In this document: positions 53,501 through 62,234 of the stretch, piece by piece | Numbering within the stretch: position 1 is the stretch's first letter | Layout: each line of letters starts with the position of its first letter | Notes under the pieces: model-generated | Seen by the model: the letters and a program-made list of their open reading frames with translations, nothing else | What the model was told of the DNA's origin: nothing | The model's database searches: none | Assembly: GCA_965657085.1 (NCBI GenBank) | Contig: CBFHND010000002.1 | Coordinates: 124,001-188,000 of the forward strand | Length of the DNA stretch: 64,000 nt | Reading direction: 5' to 3' | DNA from: CBFHND01 sp965657085 | Lineage (GTDB): Bacteria; Pseudomonadota; Alphaproteobacteria; Rhodobacterales; Rhodobacteraceae | Position numbers and translations under genes: made by a program

Positions 53501-54193
53501 CTAACCTTTGGCTTTATGCCAGAGTGCCCCTTCACCCAACTTTTCAACAAACGCGGCATGCGCTTGTGCCTCGTCATCCGTGATTCTGCTGGACAGGGCG
53601 CGGGGGCGCGGGGGCGGTGTCCAAGATGTATCCGCGGAAACCGAGGTCTGTTGAGGTTTTGACGACAGGGCAAAGTCCGGCTGCCGACCGCCGATAAGCT
53701 CCAGATACACTTCTGCAAGAATTTCACTGTCCAGCAGAGCGCCGTGCAAAGTTCGCGCGGAGTTGTCGATGGCAAAACGTCGACACAAAGCATCCAGAGA
53801 TGCGGGCGAACCGGGAAAGCGCCGACGTGCAATATCAAGCGTATCGATTGCCCGGTCATACGGGATCGACGGCAGTTTCATCCACGACAATTCGGCGTTG
53901 AGAAATTTCATGTCGAAGGCGGCGTTGTGAATGATCAGCTTGGCATCGCCGATGAAGTCTAGAAACGCCTGGCCAACTTCTGCGAACTTTGGCTTGTCCC
54001 GCAGGAAATCATCGCCAAGGCCATGCACCTCGAACGCTTCTTGCGGCATGGCGCGTTCGGGGTTGATGTACTGATGATACGTCCGACCGGTGGCGACGTG
54101 GCCCATCAATTCCACCGCGCCGATTTCGACAATGCGGTCCCCGCTTTGCGGATCAAAGCCTGTGGTTTCAGTGTCGAGAACGATTTCACGCAT
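53501..54193 (-). CDS. dnaQ: DNA polymerase III epsilon subunit (proofreading exonuclease)
   Basis: The 230-residue DEDDh exonuclease has ExoI VLDTETTGFD, ExoII LIIHNAAFDMKFLN and ExoIII HGALLDSEILAEVYL, giving the Asp, Glu, Asp, His, Asp set. It proofreads as part of the polymerase III core. It is last of four overlapping genes reading away from the putative origin: maf, aroE, coaE, dnaQ. Confidence 0.95.
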   Translation of the reverse strand: MREIVLDTETTGFDPQSGDRIVEIGAVELMGHVATGRTYHQYINPERAMPQEAFEVHGLGDDFLRDKPKFAEVGQAFLDFIGDAKLIIHNAAFDMKFLNAELSWMKLPSIPYDRAIDTLDIARRRFPGSPASLDALCRRFAIDNSARTLHGALLDSEILAEVYLELIGGRQPDFALSSKPQQTSVSADTSWTPPPRPRALSSRITDDEAQAHAAFVEKLGEGALWHKAKG

Positions 54194-54779
54194 GGCTCAA
54201 CCTTTCGCGGATGGAAGTGACGATATCATGCACCTGTCGGCGCGCATGTTCCAGCGTGTCGGTTTCAATTGCATAGTCCGATTGCGCGACCTTCTGGGCG
54301 TTTGGCATCTGTTTCGCCTTGATCTGCAAGAACTGATCACGGGTCATCGTGCCGCGTTCGAGTACCCGGGCTTCTTGGACGTCATCAGGGACAGTCACAC
54401 AGGCCACTGCATCCATTGCGGCATCGCCGCCGGTTTCGAACAAGAGCGGTATGTCGAATACGATGATATCGGCCACTGCACTTTGCACAAAGGCCGCGCG
54501 ATCCTGAGCAACAAGAGGGTGCACGATGGATTCGATTGCCTTCAGTGCCGTTGCATCCCGCGCAATGATTTCACGAAGCGTGTCCCTTGATACCATTCCG
54601 TTCTCAACTGCATCAGGAAAGTGTTGGGCCATTTCTGCGACTGCAGCACCACCCTTGGAATACAACCGGTGCACAGCGGCATCTGCATCCCACACTGCAC
54701 AACCTTCTTCGGCAAAGAACGCGGCTGTCGTACTTTTGCCCATTCCTATGGATCCGGTCAGCCCCAGCTTGAACGTCAT
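54186..54779 (-). CDS. coaE: Dephospho-CoA kinase
   Basis: The 197-residue P-loop kinase performs the last step of coenzyme A synthesis. GLTGSIGMGKSTTAAFFAEE is Walker A; VWDADAAVHRLY and FDIPLLFETG follow. It overlaps aroE by 4 bp and dnaQ by 8 bp. Confidence 0.96.
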   Translation of the reverse strand: MTFKLGLTGSIGMGKSTTAAFFAEEGCAVWDADAAVHRLYSKGGAAVAEMAQHFPDAVENGMVSRDTLREIIARDATALKAIESIVHPLVAQDRAAFVQSAVADIIVFDIPLLFETGGDAAMDAVACVTVPDDVQEARVLERGTMTRDQFLQIKAKQMPNAQKVAQSDYAIETDTLEHARRQVHDIVTSIRERLSHA

Positions 54780-55609
54780 CGCAATGCCGCAGCCCGCGTC
54801 GCACTATCCACTGTGGGGCGTTGACCAAACCACCGCTCAAAGGCGGGCACCGCCTGATGCAACAGCATCCCCAAACCATCAACCGTCGTACATCCAATGC
54901 TTTCGGCCGTGGCCAAAAGGTGTGTTTTCAAAGGCGTATAAACCAAATCCGTCACAACGGAATCCTTGCGCAGGCCATCCAGCGGGACGCGCAATTCCGG
55001 ATTTCCAATCATCCCCAGCGACGTAGTGTTCACGGTCAATGCAGCATCTTCAAGCATGTTGCCGGCCTGAACCCAATCAACAACCTGAACCCGGTTTCCG
55101 AAATCATCTGCCAGCTTTTCAGCCCGTATCCGCGTCCGGTTTGTCAGCATGACTTCGGGAACGCCCGCATCCAGAAGTGAGGCCACAACAGCGCGTGCCG
55201 CGCCACCGGCACCCAAGACCGCGGCCGGGCCAGATGCAGGATTCCAGTTGGGCGCACCTGACTTCAGGTTTTCAATGAAACCGTACCCGTCGGTGTTGTC
55301 CGCATGTATTTTTCCATCCTTGCGAAAGATCAACGTGTTCGCGGCACCGATCAGCGTAGCGCGGTCGGTAACCAGATCCGCGATCTCAAGAGCGGCTTCT
55401 TTATGTGGGATCGTGATATTCACCCCGACGAATCCCATTCTCGGCAAGGTTTGAAGAATCGATCGCAAGTCGGACGCCGCCACATCCATGGGGATGTAGT
55501 AGCCGCGCAGCCCATATGTCTTCAGCCAGTGCTTGTGCAGCTGCGGCGATTTAGAGTGTCCAATCGGAGACCCGATTACGCCGGCGAGCGGTATTTTCTT
55601 CACGGTCAC
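54776..55609 (-). CDS. aroE: Shikimate dehydrogenase
   Basis: The 277-residue NADP-dependent enzyme reduces 3-dehydroshikimate to shikimate. GVIGSPIGHSKSPQLHKHWL at the start, NITIPHKEAAL with the catalytic Lys, ADNTDGYGFIENL, and GAGGAARAVVASL are the key motifs. It overlaps maf by 4 bp. Confidence 0.96.
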   Translation of the reverse strand: MTVKKIPLAGVIGSPIGHSKSPQLHKHWLKTYGLRGYYIPMDVAASDLRSILQTLPRMGFVGVNITIPHKEAALEIADLVTDRATLIGAANTLIFRKDGKIHADNTDGYGFIENLKSGAPNWNPASGPAAVLGAGGAARAVVASLLDAGVPEVMLTNRTRIRAEKLADDFGNRVQVVDWVQAGNMLEDAALTVNTTSLGMIGNPELRVPLDGLRKDSVVTDLVYTPLKTHLLATAESIGCTTVDGLGMLLHQAVPAFERWFGQRPTVDSATRAAALR

Positions 55610-56205
55610 GCTTCGATCACTCCTCGCAGGGCCAGAAAGCTTTGGATATGTAGCAATGGCATTCCCAGAACCGAATAGTAATCGCCTTCGATGCCGGACA
55701 AAAGGCGTACGCCCTCTTCTTCGATCTTGTAGCCACCGACGCTGTGCCGAATGCTGTCCCAGTTTCGGTCGAGATAGTCGCGCAAAAACCCATCGCTGAG
55801 GGTGCGCATCATGACCCGCACTTGTCCCACGTGCCGCCAGACGGGCTTTCCATCTTCGCAGATCACCGCAGCAGAGAGCAGTTGGTGCCTGTCACCGCTC
55901 AGAGCGGTCAACTGTGCCATCGCTTCTGAAGGGTCTGTTGGCTTTGAAAGCAACGTGCCGCGATGATCCAGAACCTGATCGGCGCCGATCACCAGTGCGC
56001 CTGGGTTCTTCTGACTGATTTTGCGGGCCTTCAATTCGGCCAGGGCATCAGCGATATCGCGCGGTGGTGCACCATCGGCGATCATCGATTCCTTAATGGT
56101 TTGTTCATCAACCCGAGGTATGTCGATAGTATGCATGATCCTGGCCTGGGTCAGCATGTTGGTCCTGATTGACGATCCTGATGCCAGAACAACGGGCTGG
56201 GTCAT
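55606..56205 (-). CDS. maf: Maf-family nucleoside triphosphate pyrophosphatase
   Basis: The 199-residue protein starts MTQPVVLASGSSIRTNMLTQ and carries IPRVDEQTIKESM and GADQVLDHRGTLLSKP. Maf proteins hydrolyse non-canonical or modified nucleoside triphosphates. I chose the ATG at 56205 because it precedes the conserved start; a perfect DnaA box overlaps this codon. It is the first gene on the left side of the putative origin. Confidence 0.93.
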   Translation of the reverse strand: MTQPVVLASGSSIRTNMLTQARIMHTIDIPRVDEQTIKESMIADGAPPRDIADALAELKARKISQKNPGALVIGADQVLDHRGTLLSKPTDPSEAMAQLTALSGDRHQLLSAAVICEDGKPVWRHVGQVRVMMRTLSDGFLRDYLDRNWDSIRHSVGGYKIEEEGVRLLSGIEGDYYSVLGMPLLHIQSFLALRGVIEA

Positions 56206-56213
56206 GTGGATAA
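56205..56213 (-). promoter_or_regulatory. DnaA box, perfect consensus
   Basis: The minus strand reads TTATCCACA, the strongest DnaA-box consensus. It overlaps the maf start codon, so DnaA bound here could also affect maf expression. Confidence 0.75.
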
Positions 56214-56590
56214 GCCTGTTAGTTTGCGCGTGATCATCCAGAGGATCATCTGGCCAGTTCATTGAGATTGCCGTGCCTGTGCATCAGCGACCATGTTCCG
56301 TGGTTTTCTGCCAGATTTGTTATGGGTGGAACAAGGACATATTCGTGACAGTGTGCAAAGGGAATATTCCCGATTTACCCACAGTTTTGTTTGATCCGGA
56401 AACTAACTAACCTTTTATAAATTATAGGTTTTTTGTGGCTATCGAAGTATTCAACAGCACGTCGTTTGATTTTCTCAACATGTGGAGAAGTACGAGGGAA
56501 AGCCTATAATCCACAGGTTTCGTCTTCCCTACATATTCATCATCCTTTCTTTTCTTTCTCTTTTATTATTAGAAAGCGCTGAACGGGAGT
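56206..56590. other. Putative chromosomal replication origin (oriC)
   Basis: This 385-bp gap lies between divergent maf and hemJ. Besides the perfect DnaA box at its left edge it has TTACCCACA (56375-56383), TTCTCCACA on the minus strand (56481-56489) and TAATCCACA (56507-56515), each one mismatch from TTATCCACA, plus a weaker one at 56434-56442. There are two AT-rich stretches: 56401-56435, and a pyrimidine-rich run 56541-56572 that could unwind. Genes on both sides read outward, and rho-mnmE-mnmG-rsmG-parAB with parS sites lies to the right, the expected alphaproteobacterial origin neighbourhood. Confidence 0.7.
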
Positions 56591-57046
56591 ATGAGTGTGT
56601 CTGAAATTCTGTCCGACGCTTATCTTTGGATCAAAGCGTTTCATATCATGTCGGTGATCGCATGGATGGCTGGTTTGTTCTATCTGCCTCGACTGTTTGT
56701 GTATCATGCAGAGAAAGTTGGGCTAGACGGGCAAACGCACGACCTTTTCGTAACGATGGAGCTGAAGCTGCTTCGGGTCATCATGAACCCTGCGATGATT
56801 GCCACCTGGGTCTTTGGCCTGTTTCTCGTTTTCACACCCGGCGTTGTTGACTGGTCCTTTGTCTGGCCATGGACAAAAGCGGCATCGATCCTTGGAATGA
56901 CGTGGTTCCACATGTGGCTGGCCGGTCAACGCCGCAGCTTTCTTGCCAAGGAAAACCTGTTGTCTGGCAAGCGCTACAGGATCATGAACGAGGTTCCGAC
57001 AGTTCTGATGGTCGTGATTGTTCTGTCGGTCGTTCTGAAGTTCTGA
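56591..57046 (+). CDS. hemJ: Protoporphyrinogen oxidase HemJ
   Basis: The 151-residue membrane protein has four predicted helices and the HemJ signatures WIKAFHIMSVIAWMAGLFYL and MTWFHMWLAGQRRSF with conserved His residues. HemJ oxidises protoporphyrinogen IX to protoporphyrin IX in bacteria lacking HemG and classical HemY. The ATG at 56591 follows CGGGAG. It is the first gene on the right side of the putative origin; 124 bp without a gene separate it from rho. Confidence 0.93.
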   Translation: MSVSEILSDAYLWIKAFHIMSVIAWMAGLFYLPRLFVYHAEKVGLDGQTHDLFVTMELKLLRVIMNPAMIATWVFGLFLVFTPGVVDWSFVWPWTKAASILGMTWFHMWLAGQRRSFLAKENLLSGKRYRIMNEVPTVLMVVIVLSVVLKF

Positions 57047-57170
57047 TCCGATTGACTCAGCGGGCCCCAAAGCTTATCTGATGCCCAGCACCCCGTCCGG
57101 GGACCGCACAAAGCGTATATCATCATCTTAAGGCAGATCGGCCCGCTCGTGGCTGCTCTGATGTGTTTTC

Positions 57171-58442
57171 ATGACAGCTGAACAACTCAACCTCGCCGAT
57201 CTCAAAGCGAAAAGCCCCAAGGACCTCCTTGCGATGGCCGAAGAGCTTGAGATTGAAAACGCGTCAACGATGCGCAAAGGCGAGATGATGTTCCAGATCT
57301 TGCGTGAACGCGCAGATGAGGGATGGGAAGTCTCGGGGGATGGTGTTCTGGAAGTGCTGCAGGACGGATTTGGTTTCCTGCGCTCGCCCGAGGCGAACTA
57401 CTTGCCCGGTCCTGATGACATCTATGTGTCGCCTGAGATGATCCGCCAATATTCGCTGCGGACAGGGGATACTATCGACGGGGTCATTCGTGCGCCCGAT
57501 GATAACGAACGCTACTTCGCTCTTACAACCGCGACACGGATCAATTTCGAAGAACCTGAAAAGGCCAAGCACAAGATTGCATTCGACAACCTGACGCCAC
57601 TTTACCCGGATGAGCGTCTGACGATGGAAACGGACGATCCCACGGTTAAAGATCGTTCTGCGCGGATCATCGACCTGGTGTCTCCGATCGGCAAAGGGCA
57701 GCGTTCCTTGATCGTGGCGCCGCCGCGAACGGGTAAGACGGTTTTGTTGCAGAACATTGCCAGCAGCATCGAAAAGAACCACCCGGAGTGTTACCTCATT
57801 GTGCTTCTCATCGATGAGCGGCCCGAAGAGGTCACAGACATGCAGCGGTCGGTCAAAGGTGAAGTGATCAGCTCGACCTTCGATGAGCCAGCGACGCGCC
57901 ACGTGGCTGTTTCGGAAATGGTGATCGAAAAGGCCAAGCGCCTTGTGGAACACAAACGCGACGTCGTGATTCTGCTGGATTCGATCACGCGCCTGGGCCG
58001 GGCGTTCAACACCGTTGTTCCGTCGTCGGGCAAGGTTCTGACCGGTGGTGTTGATGCCAACGCGTTGCAACGTCCGAAACGCTTCTTCGGTGCAGCGCGA
58101 AACATCGAGGAGGGCGGAAGCCTGACCATCATCGCCACAGCCCTGATTGACACCGGCAGCCGTATGGACGAGGTGATCTTTGAAGAATTCAAAGGCACTG
58201 GCAACAGCGAGATTGTTCTGGATCGTAAGATCGCTGACAAACGGGTCTTCCCGGCGATTGATATTCTCAAGTCGGGGACGCGGAAAGAAGATCTGCTGGT
58301 CGACAAGGGTGACCTGGCGAAGACCTTTGTGCTGCGCCGTATCCTGAACCCGATGGGGACAACGGATGCGATCGAATTCCTGATTTCGAAGCTGAAGCAG
58401 ACCAAGACGAATTCCGACTTCTTTGACTCTATGAACACCTGA
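57171..58442 (+). CDS. rho: Transcription termination factor Rho
   Basis: The 423-residue hexameric RNA helicase has the N-terminal RNA-binding domain (LADLKAKSPKDLLAMAEELE; VLEVLQDGFGFLRSPEANYL), P-loop APPRTGKTVLLQNIA, LIDERPEEVTDMQRSV and the Q/R loop region with LLDSITRLGRAFN. Complete and typical. Confidence 0.98.
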   Translation: MTAEQLNLADLKAKSPKDLLAMAEELEIENASTMRKGEMMFQILRERADEGWEVSGDGVLEVLQDGFGFLRSPEANYLPGPDDIYVSPEMIRQYSLRTGDTIDGVIRAPDDNERYFALTTATRINFEEPEKAKHKIAFDNLTPLYPDERLTMETDDPTVKDRSARIIDLVSPIGKGQRSLIVAPPRTGKTVLLQNIASSIEKNHPECYLIVLLIDERPEEVTDMQRSVKGEVISSTFDEPATRHVAVSEMVIEKAKRLVEHKRDVVILLDSITRLGRAFNTVVPSSGKVLTGGVDANALQRPKRFFGAARNIEEGGSLTIIATALIDTGSRMDEVIFEEFKGTGNSEIVLDRKIADKRVFPAIDILKSGTRKEDLLVDKGDLAKTFVLRRILNPMGTTDAIEFLISKLKQTKTNSDFFDSMNT

Positions 58443-58462
58443 CGCCTTAAGGGGGCGTTGTG

Positions 58463-59746
58463 ATGGATACGATCTTTGCCTTGGCCACTGCTCCGGGCCG
58501 CGCTGGCGTTGCTGTCGTGCGGGTTTCCGGCCCTCGGGCACATGAGGTCGGGAAAACCATGTGCGGGTCTCTGCCGGGTGCTGGGCGCTTCAAGCTCTGT
58601 GAAGTGAAGGATCATTCCGGCGCGGTTCTGGATAAGGCCCTGACGCTTCAATTCGATGGTCCGCACAGCTTTACCGGCGAAGATGTCATCGAACTCCACC
58701 TACATGGCAGTACAGCGGTCATATCGGCCGTTCTGGGCGCGCTTTCGCAGTTTGATGACATGCGCATTGCGGAAGCAGGCGAGTTCACCCGTCGTGCGCT
58801 TGAGAATGAAAAGCTTGATCTTGCGCAGGTGGAGGGCCTTGCGGATCTGATCGATGCAGAAACGGAAACTCAAAGGCAGTTGGCTTTCAAGGTTGTCGAT
58901 GGTGATTTCAGCGCACTGGTCGAGAACTGGCGACGCGATCTGATCCGTGCGGCGTCGCTGTTGGAGGTGACAATCGATTTCGCGGATGAAGACGTGCCTG
59001 TCGATGTCACGCCAGAGGTAAAGGATTTGCTGGCGAACGTGTTGGACAGCCTTTCCAAGCAGGTTGAAGGGCTTTCTTTTGCTGAGCGTGTGCGAACAGG
59101 CTTTCAGGTCGCTATCATTGGTCCACCAAACGCTGGAAAATCTACTATTCTCAATGCCTTAGCGGGTAGAGAGGCAGCAATCACATCCGAATTCGCGGGC
59201 ACCACACGGGACGTGATTGAGGTTCGGATGGATTTGAACGGTTTGCCGGTCACTTTCCTGGATACGGCAGGTATTCGCGACAGCGACGACCATGTTGAGA
59301 AGATTGGGATTGCCCGAGCACTGTCGCGCGCCAAAGACTCAGACTTACGTGTTTTTCTGATGGTTGACGGTTTCGATATACCTGTATCACCGGAACCTGA
59401 TGATATTTTGGTGACGGCCAAGGCGGACCTAACCGGCGATCCGGAGGGCGTTTCGGGCCTTACTGGACAAGGTCTTCCGGACCTCACAGAGCGTATTCGC
59501 AAAACGTTGGAAGCGCGCGCCGTTGCTGGAGCATTGGCGAATCGAGAGCGCCACCGCATAGCACTTGTTCGGGCGATTGAGGGCCTTGAAGCTGCGACAT
59601 CTGCACTTGAACACGGAGAGGCGGGATATGATATCACTGCAGAAGAGCTGCGGTCAGCGGTCCGTGCGTTGGAAACCCTGATCGGGCGCATCGATGTCGA
59701 AGCCTTGTTGGATGAGATTTTCTCGAGCTTCTGTCTGGGCAAATAG
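58463..59746 (+). CDS. mnmE: tRNA modification GTPase MnmE
   Basis: The 427-residue protein has an N-terminal folate-binding domain (DTIFALATAPGRAGVAVVR), a G domain with GPPNAGKSTILNALAGREA, TSEFAGTTRDVIEV and FLDTAGIRDS, and the C-terminal CLGK motif. With MnmG it makes the 5-carboxymethylaminomethyl group on U34 of certain tRNAs. I prefer the ATG at 58463 over the GTG one codon upstream. mnmG follows within 6-15 bp. Confidence 0.96.
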   Translation: MDTIFALATAPGRAGVAVVRVSGPRAHEVGKTMCGSLPGAGRFKLCEVKDHSGAVLDKALTLQFDGPHSFTGEDVIELHLHGSTAVISAVLGALSQFDDMRIAEAGEFTRRALENEKLDLAQVEGLADLIDAETETQRQLAFKVVDGDFSALVENWRRDLIRAASLLEVTIDFADEDVPVDVTPEVKDLLANVLDSLSKQVEGLSFAERVRTGFQVAIIGPPNAGKSTILNALAGREAAITSEFAGTTRDVIEVRMDLNGLPVTFLDTAGIRDSDDHVEKIGIARALSRAKDSDLRVFLMVDGFDIPVSPEPDDILVTAKADLTGDPEGVSGLTGQGLPDLTERIRKTLEARAVAGALANRERHRIALVRAIEGLEAATSALEHGEAGYDITAEELRSAVRALETLIGRIDVEALLDEIFSSFCLGK

Positions 59747-59751
59747 GTGGA

Positions 59752-61620
59752 GTGTTTCACGTGAAACAATTTGATGTTATCGTTATCGGCGGCGGACACG
59801 CGGGCACCGAAGCGGCACACGCTGCTGCGCGGTGCGGATCGTCTACTGCTCTTGTCACGATGACAATTGCCGGCATAGGCGTGATGTCCTGCAATCCGGC
59901 AATCGGCGGATTGGGAAAGGGACACCTGGTGCGTGAGATTGATGCTATGGATGGCGTCATGGGCCGTGTTGCGGATGCAGCAGGTATTCAGTTTCGCTTG
60001 CTGAACAGGCGCAAGGGCCCCGCCGTTCAGGGGCCACGCGCGCAGGCGGATCGAAAGATTTACCGAAACACCATGCTTGCAGCCACGCAGGCACAGCAAG
60101 GCATTGATATCATCGAAGGCGAAGTCGTTGACTTGATTACCTCCAATGGGCAGGTTGCTGGCGTCACTTTGGCGGATGGCTCCCAGATATCTGGGCAAAA
60201 GGTTGTCTTGACCACCGGAACCTTCTTGCGTGGTGTCATCCATATCGGCCAAGAGCAACGCCGCGGCGGACGAATGGGGGATAAGGCATCGGACCTTCTG
60301 GCACAGCGTATCGACGATCTTGGCTTGCAGCTTGGTCGTCTAAAGACAGGCACACCGCCCAGGCTGGACGGGAGAACCATCGATTGGTCCGATCTGGAAT
60401 CTCAGCAAGGCGACGAATGTCCTGAACTTTTTTCGTTCATGTCCAAGAGCGTTTCAGCACCACAAATCAGTTGTGGGATCACTCATACGAACGAACAGAC
60501 GCATGAGATAATTCAGAAAAATCTGGAAAAGTCAGCGATGTATGGTGGCCATATCGATGGTGTTGGCCCGCGTTATTGTCCATCGATCGAGGACAAGGTG
60601 GTGCGTTTCGCAGAAAAGACGTCCCATCAAGTGTTTCTGGAACCGGAAGGTGTGGACGATCCCACAATTTATCCAAATGGTATCTCAACGTCTTTGCCGG
60701 TTGAGGTTCAGCACGACTATGTTCGGTCAATAAAGGGACTTGAGAACGCGCAAATAACACAGCCGGGCTATGCAATCGAATACGATTACGTCGATCCGCG
60801 ATCCCTTTCTCCGCTGTTGGAGTTGCGGGCGTTGTCCGGTCTGTTCCTGGCGGGTCAAATCAACGGAACCACCGGATACGAAGAGGCCGCTGCACAGGGA
60901 CTTGTCGCGGGAATCAACGCGGCCCGCGCCGCCCAAGGCAAGGATCCAATGATATTCAGTCGGAGCGAAAGCTATATCGGGGTAATGGTCGATGATCTGG
61001 TGACGCGCGGCGTTACCGAGCCGTATCGCATGTTCACATCGCGCGCCGAGTACCGCCTGTCCTTGCGCGCCGACAACGCTGATCAACGTTTGACGCCACT
61101 AGCATCTAAGATGGGTATTGTATCGCCCGCCCGTCGTTCTGCTTTTGAAGAAAAAATAGAGTCGTTGGAAGCGGGTTTGAATGTGCTTCAAGCAGAGTCC
61201 TATACACCAAAACAGATTGCGGCGGCGGGTATTCCCATCAAGGAAGACGGGACACGGCGTACACTGTATCAGCTGTTATCATTCCCGGACATCGGGTTTG
61301 ATGAGATTGGACCGCTGAAATCTGAAGTTCTTGAATTAAAAGAAGAAATTCGCATTCAGATCAGCCGCGATGCTCTATATGCCAATTATATCGCGCGCCA
61401 GAAAAAGGACATTGAGCGGCTCAATAAGGATGAAGGTATTGCGATTCCTGCTGATTTTGATTTCAGCGGGCTATCTGGCGTCTCGAATGAGATCAAAGGA
61501 AAGTTGGAGGCTGTCCGTCCTTCAAACCTGGGCCAGGCCGGTCGTATCGAGGGCATGACCCCAGCCGCACTTGCGCTTCTTTTGGCCAAGATCCGCCAAG
61601 GTGAGAAGCGTCCAGCATGA
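59752..61620 (+). CDS. mnmG: tRNA uridine-5-carboxymethylaminomethyl modification enzyme MnmG
   Basis: The 622-residue FAD protein is MnmE's partner. It has the dinucleotide motif VIVIGGGHAGTEAAHAAARC, MSCNPAIGGLGKGHLVREID, and the GidA signatures GPRYCPSIEDK and GQINGTTGYEEAAAQGL. The first codons coincide with a parS palindrome: the GTG at 59752 gives MFHVKQFDVIVIG. A second in-frame GTG at 59761, in the centre of parS, has better spacing (10 bases) from AGGTGG and is a realistic start. rsmG overlaps the stop by 4 bp. Confidence 0.96.
   Translation: MFHVKQFDVIVIGGGHAGTEAAHAAARCGSSTALVTMTIAGIGVMSCNPAIGGLGKGHLVREIDAMDGVMGRVADAAGIQFRLLNRRKGPAVQGPRAQADRKIYRNTMLAATQAQQGIDIIEGEVVDLITSNGQVAGVTLADGSQISGQKVVLTTGTFLRGVIHIGQEQRRGGRMGDKASDLLAQRIDDLGLQLGRLKTGTPPRLDGRTIDWSDLESQQGDECPELFSFMSKSVSAPQISCGITHTNEQTHEIIQKNLEKSAMYGGHIDGVGPRYCPSIEDKVVRFAEKTSHQVFLEPEGVDDPTIYPNGISTSLPVEVQHDYVRSIKGLENAQITQPGYAIEYDYVDPRSLSPLLELRALSGLFLAGQINGTTGYEEAAAQGLVAGINAARAAQGKDPMIFSRSESYIGVMVDDLVTRGVTEPYRMFTSRAEYRLSLRADNADQRLTPLASKMGIVSPARRSAFEEKIESLEAGLNVLQAESYTPKQIAAAGIPIKEDGTRRTLYQLLSFPDIGFDEIGPLKSEVLELKEEIRIQISRDALYANYIARQKKDIERLNKDEGIAIPADFDFSGLSGVSNEIKGKLEAVRPSNLGQAGRIEGMTPAALALLLAKIRQGEKRPA
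59753..59768. promoter_or_regulatory. parS: parS centromere site 1
   Basis: TGTTTCACGTGAAACA is a perfect 16-bp palindrome and an exact match to the ParB-binding parS consensus. It overlaps the 5' end of mnmG and encodes FHVK. It lies about 3.2 kb from the putative oriC and 2.5 kb upstream of parA. Confidence 0.93.
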
Positions 61621-62234
61621 TCGAGGTTCCAGATTGGGCAGAGCAGAATGTTTCACGTGAAACACTCGCTGATCTTCAGCAATACGCTGACCTACTTCTC
61701 AAATGGAATCCCAAGATAAATCTGGTTTCAAAGTCAGATGCCGGAGATCTTTGGAAGCGCCACATCTGGGACTCCGTTCAGGTGTTCGACGTGTCCTCCC
61801 CGGTTTCTGATTGGGTGGATCTGGGCAGCGGTGGGGGATTTCCTGCGCTTGTATGTGCAATACTTGCGAAGCGCGCACAAACGAAGACGCATTTTACTTT
61901 GATTGAAAGCGACGCGAGGAAGTGCGCCTTTCTGCGGACGGTGGCGCGAACACTTTCTCTTGATGTTACTGTATTCGCTGAGCGTGTTGAGAAAATTGAT
62001 CCAATAGGGGCCGAAATTGTCAGTGCGCGCGCCCTGACGGCACTACCTGATCTTCTGGGGTATGTTGCGCGGCATATTTCGCCAACGGGAGCCGCGATTT
62101 TGCCGAAAGGCGAAAATTGGGAGAAAGAGGTTGATCAGGCGCTGGAAATCTGGAATTTCCAGTATCAAGCCATTCCAAGTCAAACGAACCCGGACGCTGC
62201 GATCCTGGTTATTAAGGATTTAGCACGTGCCTGA
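61617..62234 (+). CDS. rsmG: 16S rRNA (guanine527-N7)-methyltransferase RsmG
   Basis: The 205-residue SAM methyltransferase (GidB) has NVSRETLADLQQYADLLLKW at the N-terminus, KINLVSKSD and the SAM-binding DLGSGGGFPALVCAIL. It methylates G527 of 16S rRNA. The codons for NVSRET contain a perfect parS palindrome. It overlaps mnmG by 4 bp and parA by 8 bp. Confidence 0.96.
   Translation: MIEVPDWAEQNVSRETLADLQQYADLLLKWNPKINLVSKSDAGDLWKRHIWDSVQVFDVSSPVSDWVDLGSGGGFPALVCAILAKRAQTKTHFTLIESDARKCAFLRTVARTLSLDVTVFAERVEKIDPIGAEIVSARALTALPDLLGYVARHISPTGAAILPKGENWEKEVDQALEIWNFQYQAIPSQTNPDAAILVIKDLARA
61649..61664. promoter_or_regulatory. parS: parS centromere site 2, inside rsmG
   Basis: This is a second exact TGTTTCACGTGAAACA, within the rsmG coding sequence (codons for V-S-R-E-T). 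It lies 1.9 kb from site 1 and about 0.6 kb upstream of parA. Confidence 0.93.

Noticed and set aside
57047..57170. CCCC/GGGG motif between hemJ and rho as terminator
   Set aside because: Only 4 bp of stem and no T tract.
58442..58460. Small hairpin after rho as terminator
   Set aside because: The stem is only 5 bp and has no T tract; mnmE follows at once, so read-through is expected.
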